DNA of 64,000 nucleotides, taken from positions 342,459 to 406,458 of the forward strand of contig NZ_JAGPNL010000006.1 of the NCBI RefSeq assembly GCF_018069565.1, given 5' to 3'. The position numbers and the translations under genes are program-made. The notes beneath the pieces were generated by a model. It had not been told where the DNA came from. It worked only from the letters and a program-made list of their open reading frames with translations, and ran no database searches. This DNA comes from Streptomyces tagetis (GTDB taxonomy: Bacteria > Actinomycetota > Actinomycetes > Streptomycetales > Streptomycetaceae). Below, in pieces: positions 24,967 to 33,266 of this stretch. Each line of letters begins with the position of its first letter. Position 1 is the stretch's first letter.

Positions 24967-26106
24967 ATGACCACACGCAGACGAGCCGCCCTGGTGACCG
25001 CCACCGCCGCCCTGCTGTCGGCCGCGCTGGCCGTACCCGCCGTGGCGGCCCCCCGTCCCGGCACCGGACACGACGCCACCCGCCGCGCCCTGCACGCCAC
25101 GGTCGCCGACGGAGTGCCCGGCGTGACCGCGACCGCCCGGGACGCCCACGGCACCTGGTCCGCCACCGCGGGCGTCGGCGACCTCTCCACCGGCCGGCCC
25201 CGCTCGGCGGACGACCACTACCGGGTGGGCAGCATCGCCAAGACCTTCGTCGCCACCGTCGTCCTCCAACTGGAGGCCGAGGGAAGGCTGTCGCTCGACG
25301 ACACGGTGGACCGGTGGCTGCCCGGACTGGTGCGGGGCAACGGCCACGACGGCACCAGGATCACCCTGCGCCAACTCCTCAACCACACCAGCGGCATCGC
25401 CAACTACACGGCCGACGAGGAGTTCGGCCGCCGGTACTTCACCGCCGACGGCTTCTTCGCCCACCGCTTCGACACCATGCCCCCGCGCCAGGCGGTCGCC
25501 ATCGCCCTGCGCCACCGGCCCGACTTCGCGCCGGGCACCTCCTGGAACTACTCCAACACCAACTACGTGCTCGCCGGCCTCGTCATCGAGAAGGCGACCG
25601 GCCGCCCCTACGGCGAGGAGGTCCGCCGGCGCGTCGTCCAGCCCCTCGGGCTGGGCTCGACCTCCGTCCCCGGCACCCGCGCCGACCTGCCCCGGCCCAG
25701 CAGCCGCGCGTACTCGAAGCTGGCCGAGACGACGAGCGGCCCCACCTACGACGTCACCCGGATCAACCCGTCCATCGCCTACGCGGCCGGCGAGATGATC
25801 TCCGGCTCGGACGACCTGACCCGCTTCTACACCGCCCTGCTCCGCGGCCGGCTGCTCCCGCCCCGGCAACTGGCCGAGATGACCACGACGGTCCCGATGG
25901 ACGACCGGACCGAGTACGGGCTGGGGCTGATGAAGACCAGGCTGAGCTGCGGGGTGACCGTCTGGGGCCACGGCGGCGGCATCCACGGCTCCACCTCGGA
26001 GGCGGTCACCACCCGCGACGGCCGCCACGCCCTCGCCTTCAACTTCAACGGCGACTGGAGCGGCGACGTCGAGGCGGTGGTCGAGGCCGAGTTCTGCCGC
26101 GAGTGA
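24967..26106 (+). CDS. Secreted serine hydrolase, class C beta-lactamase / D-Ala carboxypeptidase fold
   Basis: 379 residues. A signal peptide covers about 1-28 (VPAVAAPRP). The penicillin-binding fold has S89-x-x-K92 (SIAK), Y195-S-N and HGGG near residue 338. Streptomyces has many such exported enzymes (R61 DD-peptidase-like); some trim peptidoglycan and others are esterases. The ATG is preceded by GAGGATGGGGA. A 10-bp inverted repeat (24916-24937) lies in the 116-bp space after the Nudix gene and may end or attenuate that transcript. Confidence 0.9.
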   Translation: MTTRRRAALVTATAALLSAALAVPAVAAPRPGTGHDATRRALHATVADGVPGVTATARDAHGTWSATAGVGDLSTGRPRSADDHYRVGSIAKTFVATVVLQLEAEGRLSLDDTVDRWLPGLVRGNGHDGTRITLRQLLNHTSGIANYTADEEFGRRYFTADGFFAHRFDTMPPRQAVAIALRHRPDFAPGTSWNYSNTNYVLAGLVIEKATGRPYGEEVRRRVVQPLGLGSTSVPGTRADLPRPSSRAYSKLAETTSGPTYDVTRINPSIAYAAGEMISGSDDLTRFYTALLRGRLLPPRQLAEMTTTVPMDDRTEYGLGLMKTRLSCGVTVWGHGGGIHGSTSEAVTTRDGRHALAFNFNGDWSGDVEAVVEAEFCRE

Positions 26107-26112
26107 CGCGGC

Positions 26113-26159
26113 GCGGGGGAGGGACGTCACCGGCGCCCGCCGGCCGCCCCCTCCCCCGC
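26113..26159. terminator. Bidirectional terminator between convergent genes
   Basis: An 11-bp perfect stem (26113-26123 with 26149-26159) encloses a smaller GC hairpin. It fills the space between the serine hydrolase and the AbiEi-like gene. Confidence 0.65.
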
Positions 26160-26166
26160 ACATGCC

Positions 26167-27219
26167 CTAGCGGGGCAGTACCACCACGTACGCGGCCGGC
26201 TCCCGGTCGGCCGCCGCCATCAGCGCCGTACGGACCACCGTCGCCTGCTGTTCCGGCGTCTCCCGCAGCGCCCGCGGCGTGACGCGCACGACCGTGATGC
26301 CGAGCCGCTCCAGATGCTCCCGCAGCGGACCCGGCTCCGGCGCCTCGCCGTCCCCGGCCCTTCGGCGGGCCCGGGTGCGCAGCTCCAGCGCCACCGCCTG
26401 CTCCGGCCAGTAGGCGTCCAGTCCGCCCAGGTGCGGTCCGCCCGGCAGCCGCAGGTCCACGTTCCACAGCGGGTCCGGCAGCCCGTGCACCCGGACCATC
26501 CGGTACAGCCGGTCCTCCGCGAGCGCCCGCCCCTCCGCCACCAGCGAGTCCACCGCGGCCACCACCTGCGGCCGGTCCAGCAGCCGTGCCCGGTTCAGCT
26601 CCCGCACCGCCGCCGCCGGATCGCAGTGCCCGCCGCGCACCGCCTCGGCCAGCAGCCGGCGGATCACGGCCCCGTCCGTCTCCCCGGCCACCGCGTCGGC
26701 CAGCGCCCGCGCCACCGGCGCCACCGGGACGCCGTCGATCCGTACCGCCGTCGGCAGCGCGGCCGTGCGCACGATCCGGGCGCAGCCCGTGGAACGCAGC
26801 CGCCGCAGCCGCGGCACCAGCACGTCGACGGCGGCCAGCGACGGCAGCGGGGGAGCGGAGCGCACCCCGTGCAGGGCCAGCGCCGCCAGGCCCGTGACCA
26901 CGGCCTCCGCGTACGGTTCGGGCGGCTCCGCGGGGCCGGGCCGGACCGGGGCGCCGCAGGCCGTCGCCGCTCTGGGGGCCCGCGCCCGCGCCGCGTACAA
27001 GAGCACCGCGTGCAGTTTCTCCTCGCCGGTCGGCGGACCCGGGCGGAGCAGGACCACACCGGGCAGCAGCCGCTGCCAGGGGCCGCCGGGGCGGCACCGC
27101 TCGTCGGCCTCGGCGGCGGTGACACCGTGCGCCCGCAACTGCGCGGCGGAGAGCACCCGGGGCCCGCCGGGGGCCGGATCGGTCAGGGGGTGGGGGGAGA
27201 GCGGGAAGTCGTGCGTCAT
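26167..27219 (-). CDS. AbiEi-like winged-helix protein with C-terminal nuclease-like domain
   Basis: 350 residues. The N-terminus (LSAAQLRAHGVTAAEADERC ... WQRLLPGVVLL) resembles the winged-helix 'antitoxin' domain of type IV AbiEi-like proteins. The middle part (ALHGVRSAPPL, VDVLVP) fits AbiEi-type proteins. The C-terminus (LDAYWPEQAVALELRTRARR ... LERLGITVVRVTPRAL) resembles a DUF559/Vsr-like restriction-endonuclease fold. No AbiEii-type nucleotidyltransferase toxin is adjacent, so it is not an obvious toxin-antitoxin pair. The start ATG is followed by MTHDFPLSP; the ribosome site is weak, so the start is uncertain. The domain calls rest on pattern recognition. Confidence 0.75.
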   Translation of the reverse strand: MTHDFPLSPHPLTDPAPGGPRVLSAAQLRAHGVTAAEADERCRPGGPWQRLLPGVVLLRPGPPTGEEKLHAVLLYAARARAPRAATACGAPVRPGPAEPPEPYAEAVVTGLAALALHGVRSAPPLPSLAAVDVLVPRLRRLRSTGCARIVRTAALPTAVRIDGVPVAPVARALADAVAGETDGAVIRRLLAEAVRGGHCDPAAAVRELNRARLLDRPQVVAAVDSLVAEGRALAEDRLYRMVRVHGLPDPLWNVDLRLPGGPHLGGLDAYWPEQAVALELRTRARRRAGDGEAPEPGPLREHLERLGITVVRVTPRALRETPEQQATVVRTALMAAADREPAAYVVVLPR

Positions 27220-27415
27220 GACCAGGGACTTCCCGTGACCCGTCCAGCTTTTAACCACTGTTACACGTCCGTCGGCAAACCCGGACAAGCCCGTCCTCAA
27301 GGACGGGTGTTCGGATGCCGAAGGCGCTGGTCCGTTCGGGTGTGACCAGAGGTTACGGCCTCCTGTGCCCGGATTCGGTAACGATGACGCAGCGCCGAAG
27401 TCTTGGCCAGAGATA

Positions 27416-27450
27416 GGGCCGTCCCGGGTGCAGGACACCCGGGACGGCCC
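27416..27450 (-). terminator. Hairpin terminator after the second pepN
   Basis: A perfect 15-bp stem (27416-27430 with 27436-27450) with a 5-nt loop lies 16 nt past the stop codon. Confidence 0.75.
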
Positions 27451-27466
27451 CCGCGCTCCGGCCGGC

Positions 27467-30046
27467 TCAGCCGGCCGCCGCCGCGTCGCACTCCTGGCCG
27501 CGCAGCGCCCGCGCCAGGTCGTCCCGCGCCTCCAGCACCAGCCGGCGCAGCGCCGGGGCGGCCCCCTCGTGCTCCGCGAGCCACGCGTCCGTCGCCTCCA
27601 GCGTCCCGGGCGAGTCCCGCAGCGCCGGGAACAGGCCCTGGACCACGACCATCCCGATCTGGATGGACCGCTCGGTCCACACCCGCTCGATCGCCCCGAA
27701 GTACCGGTGGGCGTACGGCGCGAGCAGCTCCCGCTGGGAGGGCTGCGCGAAGCCCGCGATGGTCGCCTCCACCAGCGCGTTGGAGAGCGCGTCGGACTCC
27801 ACCACCTGCGCCCACGCCTGCGCCTTCACCGCCTCGGACGGGCGGGCGGCCAGGCAGCGCACCTGATGGCGCTTGCCGGAGGCCGTGTCGTCGCGGGCCA
27901 GTTCGGCGGCGAGGACGCCCTCGTCGGCGGCGCCGTGCGCGGCGAGCGGCTCCAGGAACGCCCAGCGCAGCTCCTGGTCCACCTCCAGGCCCTCGATCTT
28001 CTCGGTGCCCTCCAGCAGGCCGCGCAGCAGCGCCAGTTCCGGTTCGCCGGAGGCCACCGCCGCGAGGAACCGGGCCCACGCGAGCTGCGGCTCACCGCCC
28101 GGCTCGGCCCGGCGCAGCTCCCGCAGCGCGCCCTCGGCCAGCAGCCGGCCGCCGCTCTCCCGCCAGGCGGGGGCCGCGTAGTGCACCAGCGCCGACCGGG
28201 CCCAGGCGTGCAGCATCTGCAGGACGCCGATGTCGGACTCGCGGCCCGCGAAGCGCAGCACCAGCGCGACGAAGTCCCGGGCCGGCAGCAGCGCGTCCCG
28301 GGTCATGTTCCACAGGGCGCCCCAGCACAGCGCCCGCGCCAGCGGGTCGGTGAGTGCGCCGAGCCCCTCGCGCAGCGTGGCCAGGGACGTCTCGTCGAAG
28401 CGGATCTTGCAGTAGGTGAGGTCGTCGTCGTTGACCAGGACCAGGTCCGGCGCCTCGGCCCCGGCCAGCTCCGCCACCACCGTACGCGGCCCCTCGACGT
28501 CCGCCTCGGCCCGCGCGTACCGCTCCAGCGCGCCGCCGGCGGTGCGCCGGTACAGCCCCACCGCCACCCGGTGCGGGCGCAGTTCGGGGTGGGACTCGGC
28601 CGCCTCCTGCACCACCGCCAGCTCGTCGACCCGGCCGCCGGCGTCCAGCAGCACCTGCGGCGTCAGCGTGTTGACGCCCGCCGTCTGGAGCCAGGAGCGC
28701 GCCCAGGCGGCCATGTCGCGCCCGCTGGTCTCCTCCAGCACCGCCAGCAGGTCGCCGAGGCGGGTGTTGCCGTAGGCGTGCCGCTTGAAGTAGCGGCGGG
28801 CACCCTCCAGGAAGGCGTCCTGGCCCGCGTAGGCGACGAGTTGCTTGAGGACGGAGGCGCCCTTGGCGTAGGTGATGCCGTCGAAGTTGAGCTTGGCGTC
28901 CTGGAGGTCGCGGATGTCCGCGGTGACCGGGTGCGTCGAGGGCAACTGGTCGGCCCGGTACGCCCAGGACTTGCGGCGGTTGGCGAAGGTGATCCAGCCG
29001 TCGGTGAAGCGGGTCGCGCCGACCAGCGAGAAAGCGCCCATGAAGTCGGCGAAGGACTCCTTCAGCCACAGGTCGTCCCACCACTCCATGGTGACCAGGT
29101 CGCCGAACCACATGTGCGCCATCTCGTGCAGGATCACGTTGGCGCGGCTCTCGTAGGACGCCTGCGTCACCTTGCCGCGGAAGATGAACTCCTCGCGGAA
29201 GGTGACCAGTCCGGGGTTCTCCATCGCGCCGAGGTTGTACTCCGGCACGAACGCCTGGTCGTACTTGCCGAAGGGGTACGGGTAGTCGACGTGGTCGTGG
29301 AAGAAGTCCAGGCCCTGCTTGGTGACGAGGAAGACGTCCTCCGCGTCGAAGTGCGGGGCCAGGCCCTTGCGGCACAGGGCGCCGAGCGGGATCTCCAGCG
29401 TCGAACCGTCCGCGAGGGTACGGGAGTAGGTGTCCGTCACGTAGTGGTACGGACCGGCGACGACGCAGGTGATGTACGTCGAGATCGGCTTGGTCTCGGC
29501 GAACCGCCAGACGCCGTCGCTCCGTTCGCCGGCGCCGTTGCTCCACACCGTCCACTCCTCGGGTGCCCGCACCTCGAAGCGGTAGGGCGCCTTGAGGTCC
29601 GGCTGCTCGAAGTTGGCGAAGACCCGGCGCGCGTCGGCGGGCTCGTACTGGGTGTACAGGTACACCTCGCCGTCCTCGGGGTCGACGAAGCGGTGCATGC
29701 CCTCGCCGGTGCGCGAGTAGGCGCACTGGGCGTCGACGACCAGCTCGTTGTCGGCGGCCAGGTCCTCCAGGACGATGCGGGTGCCGTCGAAGACCTCGCT
29801 CGGGTCGAGGTCGCGGCCGTTGAGGCTGACCGCGGTCACGCCGGGCGCGATCAGGTCCGCGAAGCTCGCGGCGCCGGGCTCGTTGCAGCGGAAGCGGATC
29901 GTGGTGACGGAGCGGAAGGTGCGCGGCTCGCCACCGTCGGCCGCGCCGGTCGCCGAGCGCACGTCGAGGGACACCTCGTACCCGTCGACGCGGAGCAGGG
30001 CGGCCCGCTCCCGGGCCTCGTCGCGGGACAGATTCTCTCCGGGCAC
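27467..30046 (-). CDS. pepN: Aminopeptidase N (M1 family), paralogue 2
   Basis: 859 residues with the same domain order as the copy at 16033-18609: GAMEN, zinc site HEMAH at 307-311 followed by KESFA, and the helical C-terminal domain. GTG at 30046 was chosen because GAGGGAG lies 8 nt upstream and VPGENLSRDEA aligns with VPGTNLTREEA of the other copy. A GTG at 30073 would add nine residues. The sequences diverge most in the C-terminal half, suggesting different peptide preferences after an old duplication. It is divergent from the oxidoreductase gene at 30265. Confidence 0.95.
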   Translation of the reverse strand: MPGENLSRDEARERAALLRVDGYEVSLDVRSATGAADGGEPRTFRSVTTIRFRCNEPGAASFADLIAPGVTAVSLNGRDLDPSEVFDGTRIVLEDLAADNELVVDAQCAYSRTGEGMHRFVDPEDGEVYLYTQYEPADARRVFANFEQPDLKAPYRFEVRAPEEWTVWSNGAGERSDGVWRFAETKPISTYITCVVAGPYHYVTDTYSRTLADGSTLEIPLGALCRKGLAPHFDAEDVFLVTKQGLDFFHDHVDYPYPFGKYDQAFVPEYNLGAMENPGLVTFREEFIFRGKVTQASYESRANVILHEMAHMWFGDLVTMEWWDDLWLKESFADFMGAFSLVGATRFTDGWITFANRRKSWAYRADQLPSTHPVTADIRDLQDAKLNFDGITYAKGASVLKQLVAYAGQDAFLEGARRYFKRHAYGNTRLGDLLAVLEETSGRDMAAWARSWLQTAGVNTLTPQVLLDAGGRVDELAVVQEAAESHPELRPHRVAVGLYRRTAGGALERYARAEADVEGPRTVVAELAGAEAPDLVLVNDDDLTYCKIRFDETSLATLREGLGALTDPLARALCWGALWNMTRDALLPARDFVALVLRFAGRESDIGVLQMLHAWARSALVHYAAPAWRESGGRLLAEGALRELRRAEPGGEPQLAWARFLAAVASGEPELALLRGLLEGTEKIEGLEVDQELRWAFLEPLAAHGAADEGVLAAELARDDTASGKRHQVRCLAARPSEAVKAQAWAQVVESDALSNALVEATIAGFAQPSQRELLAPYAHRYFGAIERVWTERSIQIGMVVVQGLFPALRDSPGTLEATDAWLAEHEGAAPALRRLVLEARDDLARALRGQECDAAAAG

Positions 30047-30264
30047 GGGCGGCACTCCCTCGGTGGTGTTCACGATGTGGACGCCACCGATCCTGCCACG
30101 CGGTCCCCGTGCCCGGTATGGGGGAATGTCCCGGGCGGGGCGCGCGGCCCCGGGCCGGCCGCGCGCGGAAGCCCGCCGCCGGCCGGGAATGCGCCGGGCG
30201 CCGGACGGTGTTGCGCTGGAGAGACGCGCCGAGAGCGCCCGCCATGTCCTTACCGAGGAGAGCC

Positions 30265-30915
30265 ATGTCCGAGACCGACTCCGGCAAGACCCCCGTCGAC
30301 TTCTGGTTCGACCCGCTGTGCCCCTGGGCCTGGATGACCTCGCGGTGGATGCTGGAGGTGGAGAAGGTCCGCGACGTGCGGGTCCGCTGGCACGTGATGA
30401 GCCTCGCCGTGCTCAACGAGGACCGGCTCGACGAGCTGCCCGAGCAGTACCGGGAACTGCTGGAGACCAAGGCGTGGGGCCCGGTCCGGGTCGTCATCGC
30501 CGCCCGCGAGGAGCACGGGCCCGAGGTGCTCGGCGACCTCTACACCGCGCTCGGCACCCGCTTCCACAACCAGGGCGAGGAACCCACGCGGGAGACCGTC
30601 GCCGCCGCGCTGAAGGACGCCGGACTGCCCGAGTCCCTCCTCGGCCACTGGGACGACACCCCCTACGAGCCGCAGCTCCGCGCCTCCCACCAGGAGGGCA
30701 TCGACAAGGTCGGCCAGGAGGTCGGCACCCCGGTCATCGCCGTGCCCGGCGCCGACGGCGAGCAGATCGCCTTCTTCGGCCCGGTCGTCACCCCGGCGCC
30801 GCGGGGCGAGGAGGCGGCCCGCCTCTGGGACGGCACCCTCGCCGTCGCCTCCGTCCCCGGCTTCTACGAGATCAAGCGCACCCGCACCAAGGGGCCGGAC
30901 TTCAGCAACCTCTGA
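30265..30915 (+). CDS. DsbA-fold oxidoreductase, mycothiol-dependent nitroreductase (Rv2466c) family
   Basis: 216 residues, cytoplasmic. The thioredoxin-like N-terminus VDFWFDPLCPWAWMTSRW is characteristic of the actinobacterial Rv2466c family, as are HVMSLAVLNE, KAWGPVRV, FFGPV and the C-terminal FYEIKRTRTK. Rv2466c, as I recall, has CPWC and uses mycothiol as reductant. Here the active-site motif is CPWA, so only the N-terminal cysteine remains and a monothiol mechanism is expected. ATG at 30265 is preceded by CGAGGAGAG. It is convergent with sodF; three 21-bp direct repeats overlap its stop codon. Confidence 0.9.
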   Translation: MSETDSGKTPVDFWFDPLCPWAWMTSRWMLEVEKVRDVRVRWHVMSLAVLNEDRLDELPEQYRELLETKAWGPVRVVIAAREEHGPEVLGDLYTALGTRFHNQGEEPTRETVAAALKDAGLPESLLGHWDDTPYEPQLRASHQEGIDKVGQEVGTPVIAVPGADGEQIAFFGPVVTPAPRGEEAARLWDGTLAVASVPGFYEIKRTRTKGPDFSNL

Positions 30916-30969
30916 GGGCGGCGCGCGAACCTCTGAAGGCACCGCGCGAACCTACGAGGGCACCCCGCC
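30907..30969. repeat. Three 21-bp tandem repeats at a gene end
   Basis: Units at 30907-30927, 30928-30948 and 30949-30969 start AACCTCTGA, AACCTCTGA and AACCTACGA. The first unit contains the last two codons and the stop of the oxidoreductase gene, so the gene end looks to have been duplicated. Confidence 0.7.
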
Positions 30970-30998
30970 CGCACCCGGAGGGTGCCCCCCCGGCACAC

Positions 30999-31037
30999 GG
31001 GAAGCCCCCGCGAGTCACGTCCTCGCGGGGGCTTCCC
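30999..31037. terminator. Shared terminator hairpin of sodF and the oxidoreductase gene
   Basis: A perfect 16-bp stem (30999-31014 with 31022-31037) with a 7-nt loop and further flanking complementarity. On the minus strand it would form the 3' end of the sodF transcript. Confidence 0.8.
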
Positions 31038-31090
31038 CTGTGCGCCTGCCGCCGTGAAGGGTGAGAAGACGATCACGAGACAGGACGTCG
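30999..31090 (-). ncRNA. Probable s-SodF-like small RNA from the sodF 3' UTR
   Basis: On the minus strand, downstream of the sodF stop, the RNA would contain CUUCUCACCCUUCAC (complement of 31054-31068). This is a good anti-Shine-Dalgarno sequence; it is followed by the 16-bp terminator hairpin. In S. coelicolor a roughly 90-nt RNA processed from the sodF 3' UTR pairs with the 5' end of sodN mRNA and represses Ni-SOD. Position, length and the complement of a purine-rich leader all fit. The 5' end is a guess, and sodN is not in this window, so pairing cannot be tested here. Confidence 0.55.
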
Positions 31091-31101
31091 GGGTCCGGCG
31101 C

Positions 31102-31743
31102 TCAGGGCGCCAGCAGCAGCGTGTTCGTCCGCGACCTGGCGGCCTCGTAGCGCCTGGCCACGTCCTGCCAGTTCACGACCTTCCACATCGCCTCGATGAA
31201 GTCGACCTTCTGGTTCTTGTACTGGAGGTAGAAGGCGTGCTCCCAGGCGTCGAAGACGAGGATCGGCGTCGCGCCCTGGCCGACGTTGCCCTGGTGGTCG
31301 TAGACCTGCTCCACGATCAGCCGGCCGCTCAGCGGCTCGTGGGCGAGGACGCCCCAGCCGGAGCCCTGCGTGGTCGCCGCCGCCTTGGAGAGCTGCGCCT
31401 TGAACCCGGCGAAGGAGCCGAACGACTCGGCGATGGCGTCCGCGAGGTCGCCCACCCCGTCCGCGGCCAGCGGTTCGCCGCCGCCGTCACCGGTCATGTT
31501 GTGCCAGTAGATCGAGTGCAGGATGTGCCCGGACAGGTGGAAGGCGAGGTTCTTCTCCAGCCCGTTGATCGCGCCCCACGTCTCCTTGTCCCGCGCCTCG
31601 GCGAGCTGCTCCAGCGTGTCGTTGGCGCCCTTGACGTACGCCGCGTGGTGCTTGTCGTGGTGCAGCTCGATGATCTCGGGGCTGATCACGGGGGCGAGCG
31701 CCGCGTAGTCGTAGGGCAGTTCAGGAAGTGTGTAGACGGGCAT
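31102..31743 (-). CDS. sodF: Iron superoxide dismutase
   Basis: 213 residues, Fe/Mn-SOD family, cytoplasmic superoxide removal. Metal ligands are visible: His in ELHHDKHH, His in FHLSGHILHSIYWHN, and Asp/His in DAWEHAFYLQY. The N-terminal signature YTLPELPYDYAAL is typical. The ATG is preceded by GGAGGGGATCTCCC. A TTGCAA-N5-TTGCAA element at 31767-31783 matches the Nur operator, so repression by Ni-bound Nur is expected, inverse to the Ni-SOD gene sodN. Its 3' UTR probably yields a regulatory RNA. Confidence 0.95.
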   Translation of the reverse strand: MPVYTLPELPYDYAALAPVISPEIIELHHDKHHAAYVKGANDTLEQLAEARDKETWGAINGLEKNLAFHLSGHILHSIYWHNMTGDGGGEPLAADGVGDLADAIAESFGSFAGFKAQLSKAAATTQGSGWGVLAHEPLSGRLIVEQVYDHQGNVGQGATPILVFDAWEHAFYLQYKNQKVDFIEAMWKVVNWQDVARRYEAARSRTNTLLLAP

Positions 31744-31766
31744 GGGAGATCCCCTCCGGACGCTTA

Positions 31767-31783
31767 TTGCAAAGAGCTTGCAA
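31767..31783. promoter_or_regulatory. Nur box upstream of sodF
   Basis: TTGCAA-AGAGC-TTGCAA, an exact TTGCAA-N5-TTGCAA arrangement, lies 24 bp before the sodF start codon. It matches the published S. coelicolor Nur (nickel-responsive Fur family) motif as I recall it. Confidence 0.75.
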
Positions 31784-31833
31784 GTGCACGCTAGCAGCAG
31801 AAGAGGGGACGGGCACGGCAGGGCACGCGAAAA

Positions 31834-31869
31834 GGGCCCTCGTACGGAAACGGTTCCGTACGAGGGCCC
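31834..31869 (-). terminator. Hairpin terminator after the amino acid permease gene
   Basis: A perfect 16-bp stem (31834-31849 with 31854-31869) with a tight ACGG loop separates the permease gene from the sodF promoter. Confidence 0.8.
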
Positions 31870-31886
31870 CCGGGCCGTGGTCCGCG

Positions 31887-33266
31887 TCAGGCGCGGGCCC
31901 GCCGCCGCTGCCGGAGGTACCCGGCGCCGGCCAGCGCCAGCGTCATGGCACCCGTCGAGTAGAGCTGCACCCGCGTGTCCGGCTCACGCGCCATCAGCCA
32001 GAACACCGCGGCCATCCCCGCCAGCGCCACCACCGTCAGCCCCGGGAACAGCCACATGCGCACCACCAGCTTCTCCGGCTCCTCCCGCTCCATCCGGCGC
32101 CGCAGCCGCAACTGGGAGGCGGCGATGAAGATCCAGACGACCAGGATGACCGCGCCGATCATGTTGAGCAGCCAGGAGAAGACGTCGTCCGGCCGCCAGT
32201 AGCTCAGCAGCACGCAGCCGAAGCCGAAGGCGCTGGAGGCGAGCACCGCCCGCCGCGGCACCCCGCCCGAGACCCGGCCGAGGGCCTTCGGGCCCTGACC
32301 GCGCTCCACCAGCGAGTAGGCGATGCGGGAGGCGCCGTAGATGTTGGCGTTCATCGCGCTCAGCAGCGCGACGAAGACGACGACGTTCATGAGCTGGGCC
32401 GCGCCCGGGATGCCCAGCGAGTCGAGGGCGGCGACGTAGGGGCCCTTCTCGACCACCGCGGGCGAGTCCCACGGCACCAGGGTGACGATGACCGCCATCG
32501 ACCCGATGTAGAAGAGGGCGATCCGCCACATCGCCGTGCGCACCGCCATCGCCACGCCCTTGACCGGGTTCTCCGACTCGGCCGCCGCGATGGTCACCGT
32601 CTCCAGGCCGCCGTACGCGAAGACCGAGGCGAGCAGGCCGATGACCAGGCCCTCCCCGCCGTGCGGCATCAGCTCGCCCAGGTGCGTGGTGCCCGGCGCG
32701 TCGGCCCCCGGCAGCACACCGGCGATGGCGAGGACGCCCAGCAGCAGGAAGAGCGAGATCGCGCCGACCTTGAGCGCGGCGAACCAGAACTCGAACTCGC
32801 CGAAGTTGCGCACCGCCGCCAGGTTGGCGCCGCAGAACACCGCCATGAACAGCGCGACCCACGCCCACTCCGGCGTGCCCGGCAGCCAGTCGGACGCGAT
32901 CTGCGCGGCGCCGATGCCCTCCAGCCCGACCGCCGTGCACAGCAGCACCCAGAAGCCCCACCCCGCGGTGAAGCCGGCCCAGGGACCGAAGGCGCGCTCC
33001 GCGTGCGCGGAGAAGGACCCCGACGAGGGGTACGCCGCCGACATCTCGCCCAGCATCCGCATCACCAGCATCACCAGGAGGCCGGAGAGCGTGTAGGCGA
33101 GGACGATCGAGGGGCCGGCGGCGGCGATGCCCGCCCCGGAACCGACGAACAGCCCCGCGCCGATCACCCCGCCGAGGGCGATCATCGACAGATGGCGCTG
33201 CTTGAGACCGTGCGAGAGCGAGTTCCCGTCCGGGCGGGGCGGTGTCTTCGTGGTGGTGCTGGACAT
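31887..33266 (-). CDS. APC-family amino acid permease
   Basis: 459 residues with 12 hydrophobic segments. The N-terminal family signature LKQRHLSMIALGGVIGAGLF is followed by GPSIVLAYTLSGLLV. The sequence is closest to the AAT/GABA-permease branch (amino acid/proton symport); the substrate cannot be assigned from sequence. ATG at 33266 (MSSTTTKTPPRPD) was chosen because it precedes a short polar N-terminus and the signature; upstream in-frame sequence is Pro-rich and not family-like. A basic C-terminal tail ends in RQRRRARA. Confidence 0.9.
   Translation of the reverse strand: MSSTTTKTPPRPDGNSLSHGLKQRHLSMIALGGVIGAGLFVGSGAGIAAAGPSIVLAYTLSGLLVMLVMRMLGEMSAAYPSSGSFSAHAERAFGPWAGFTAGWGFWVLLCTAVGLEGIGAAQIASDWLPGTPEWAWVALFMAVFCGANLAAVRNFGEFEFWFAALKVGAISLFLLLGVLAIAGVLPGADAPGTTHLGELMPHGGEGLVIGLLASVFAYGGLETVTIAAAESENPVKGVAMAVRTAMWRIALFYIGSMAVIVTLVPWDSPAVVEKGPYVAALDSLGIPGAAQLMNVVVFVALLSAMNANIYGASRIAYSLVERGQGPKALGRVSGGVPRRAVLASSAFGFGCVLLSYWRPDDVFSWLLNMIGAVILVVWIFIAASQLRLRRRMEREEPEKLVVRMWLFPGLTVVALAGMAAVFWLMAREPDTRVQLYSTGAMTLALAGAGYLRQRRRARA

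Noticed and set aside
26167..27219. Type IV toxin-antitoxin system
   Set aside because: Only the AbiEi-like part is present; neither neighbour is a nucleotidyltransferase toxin.
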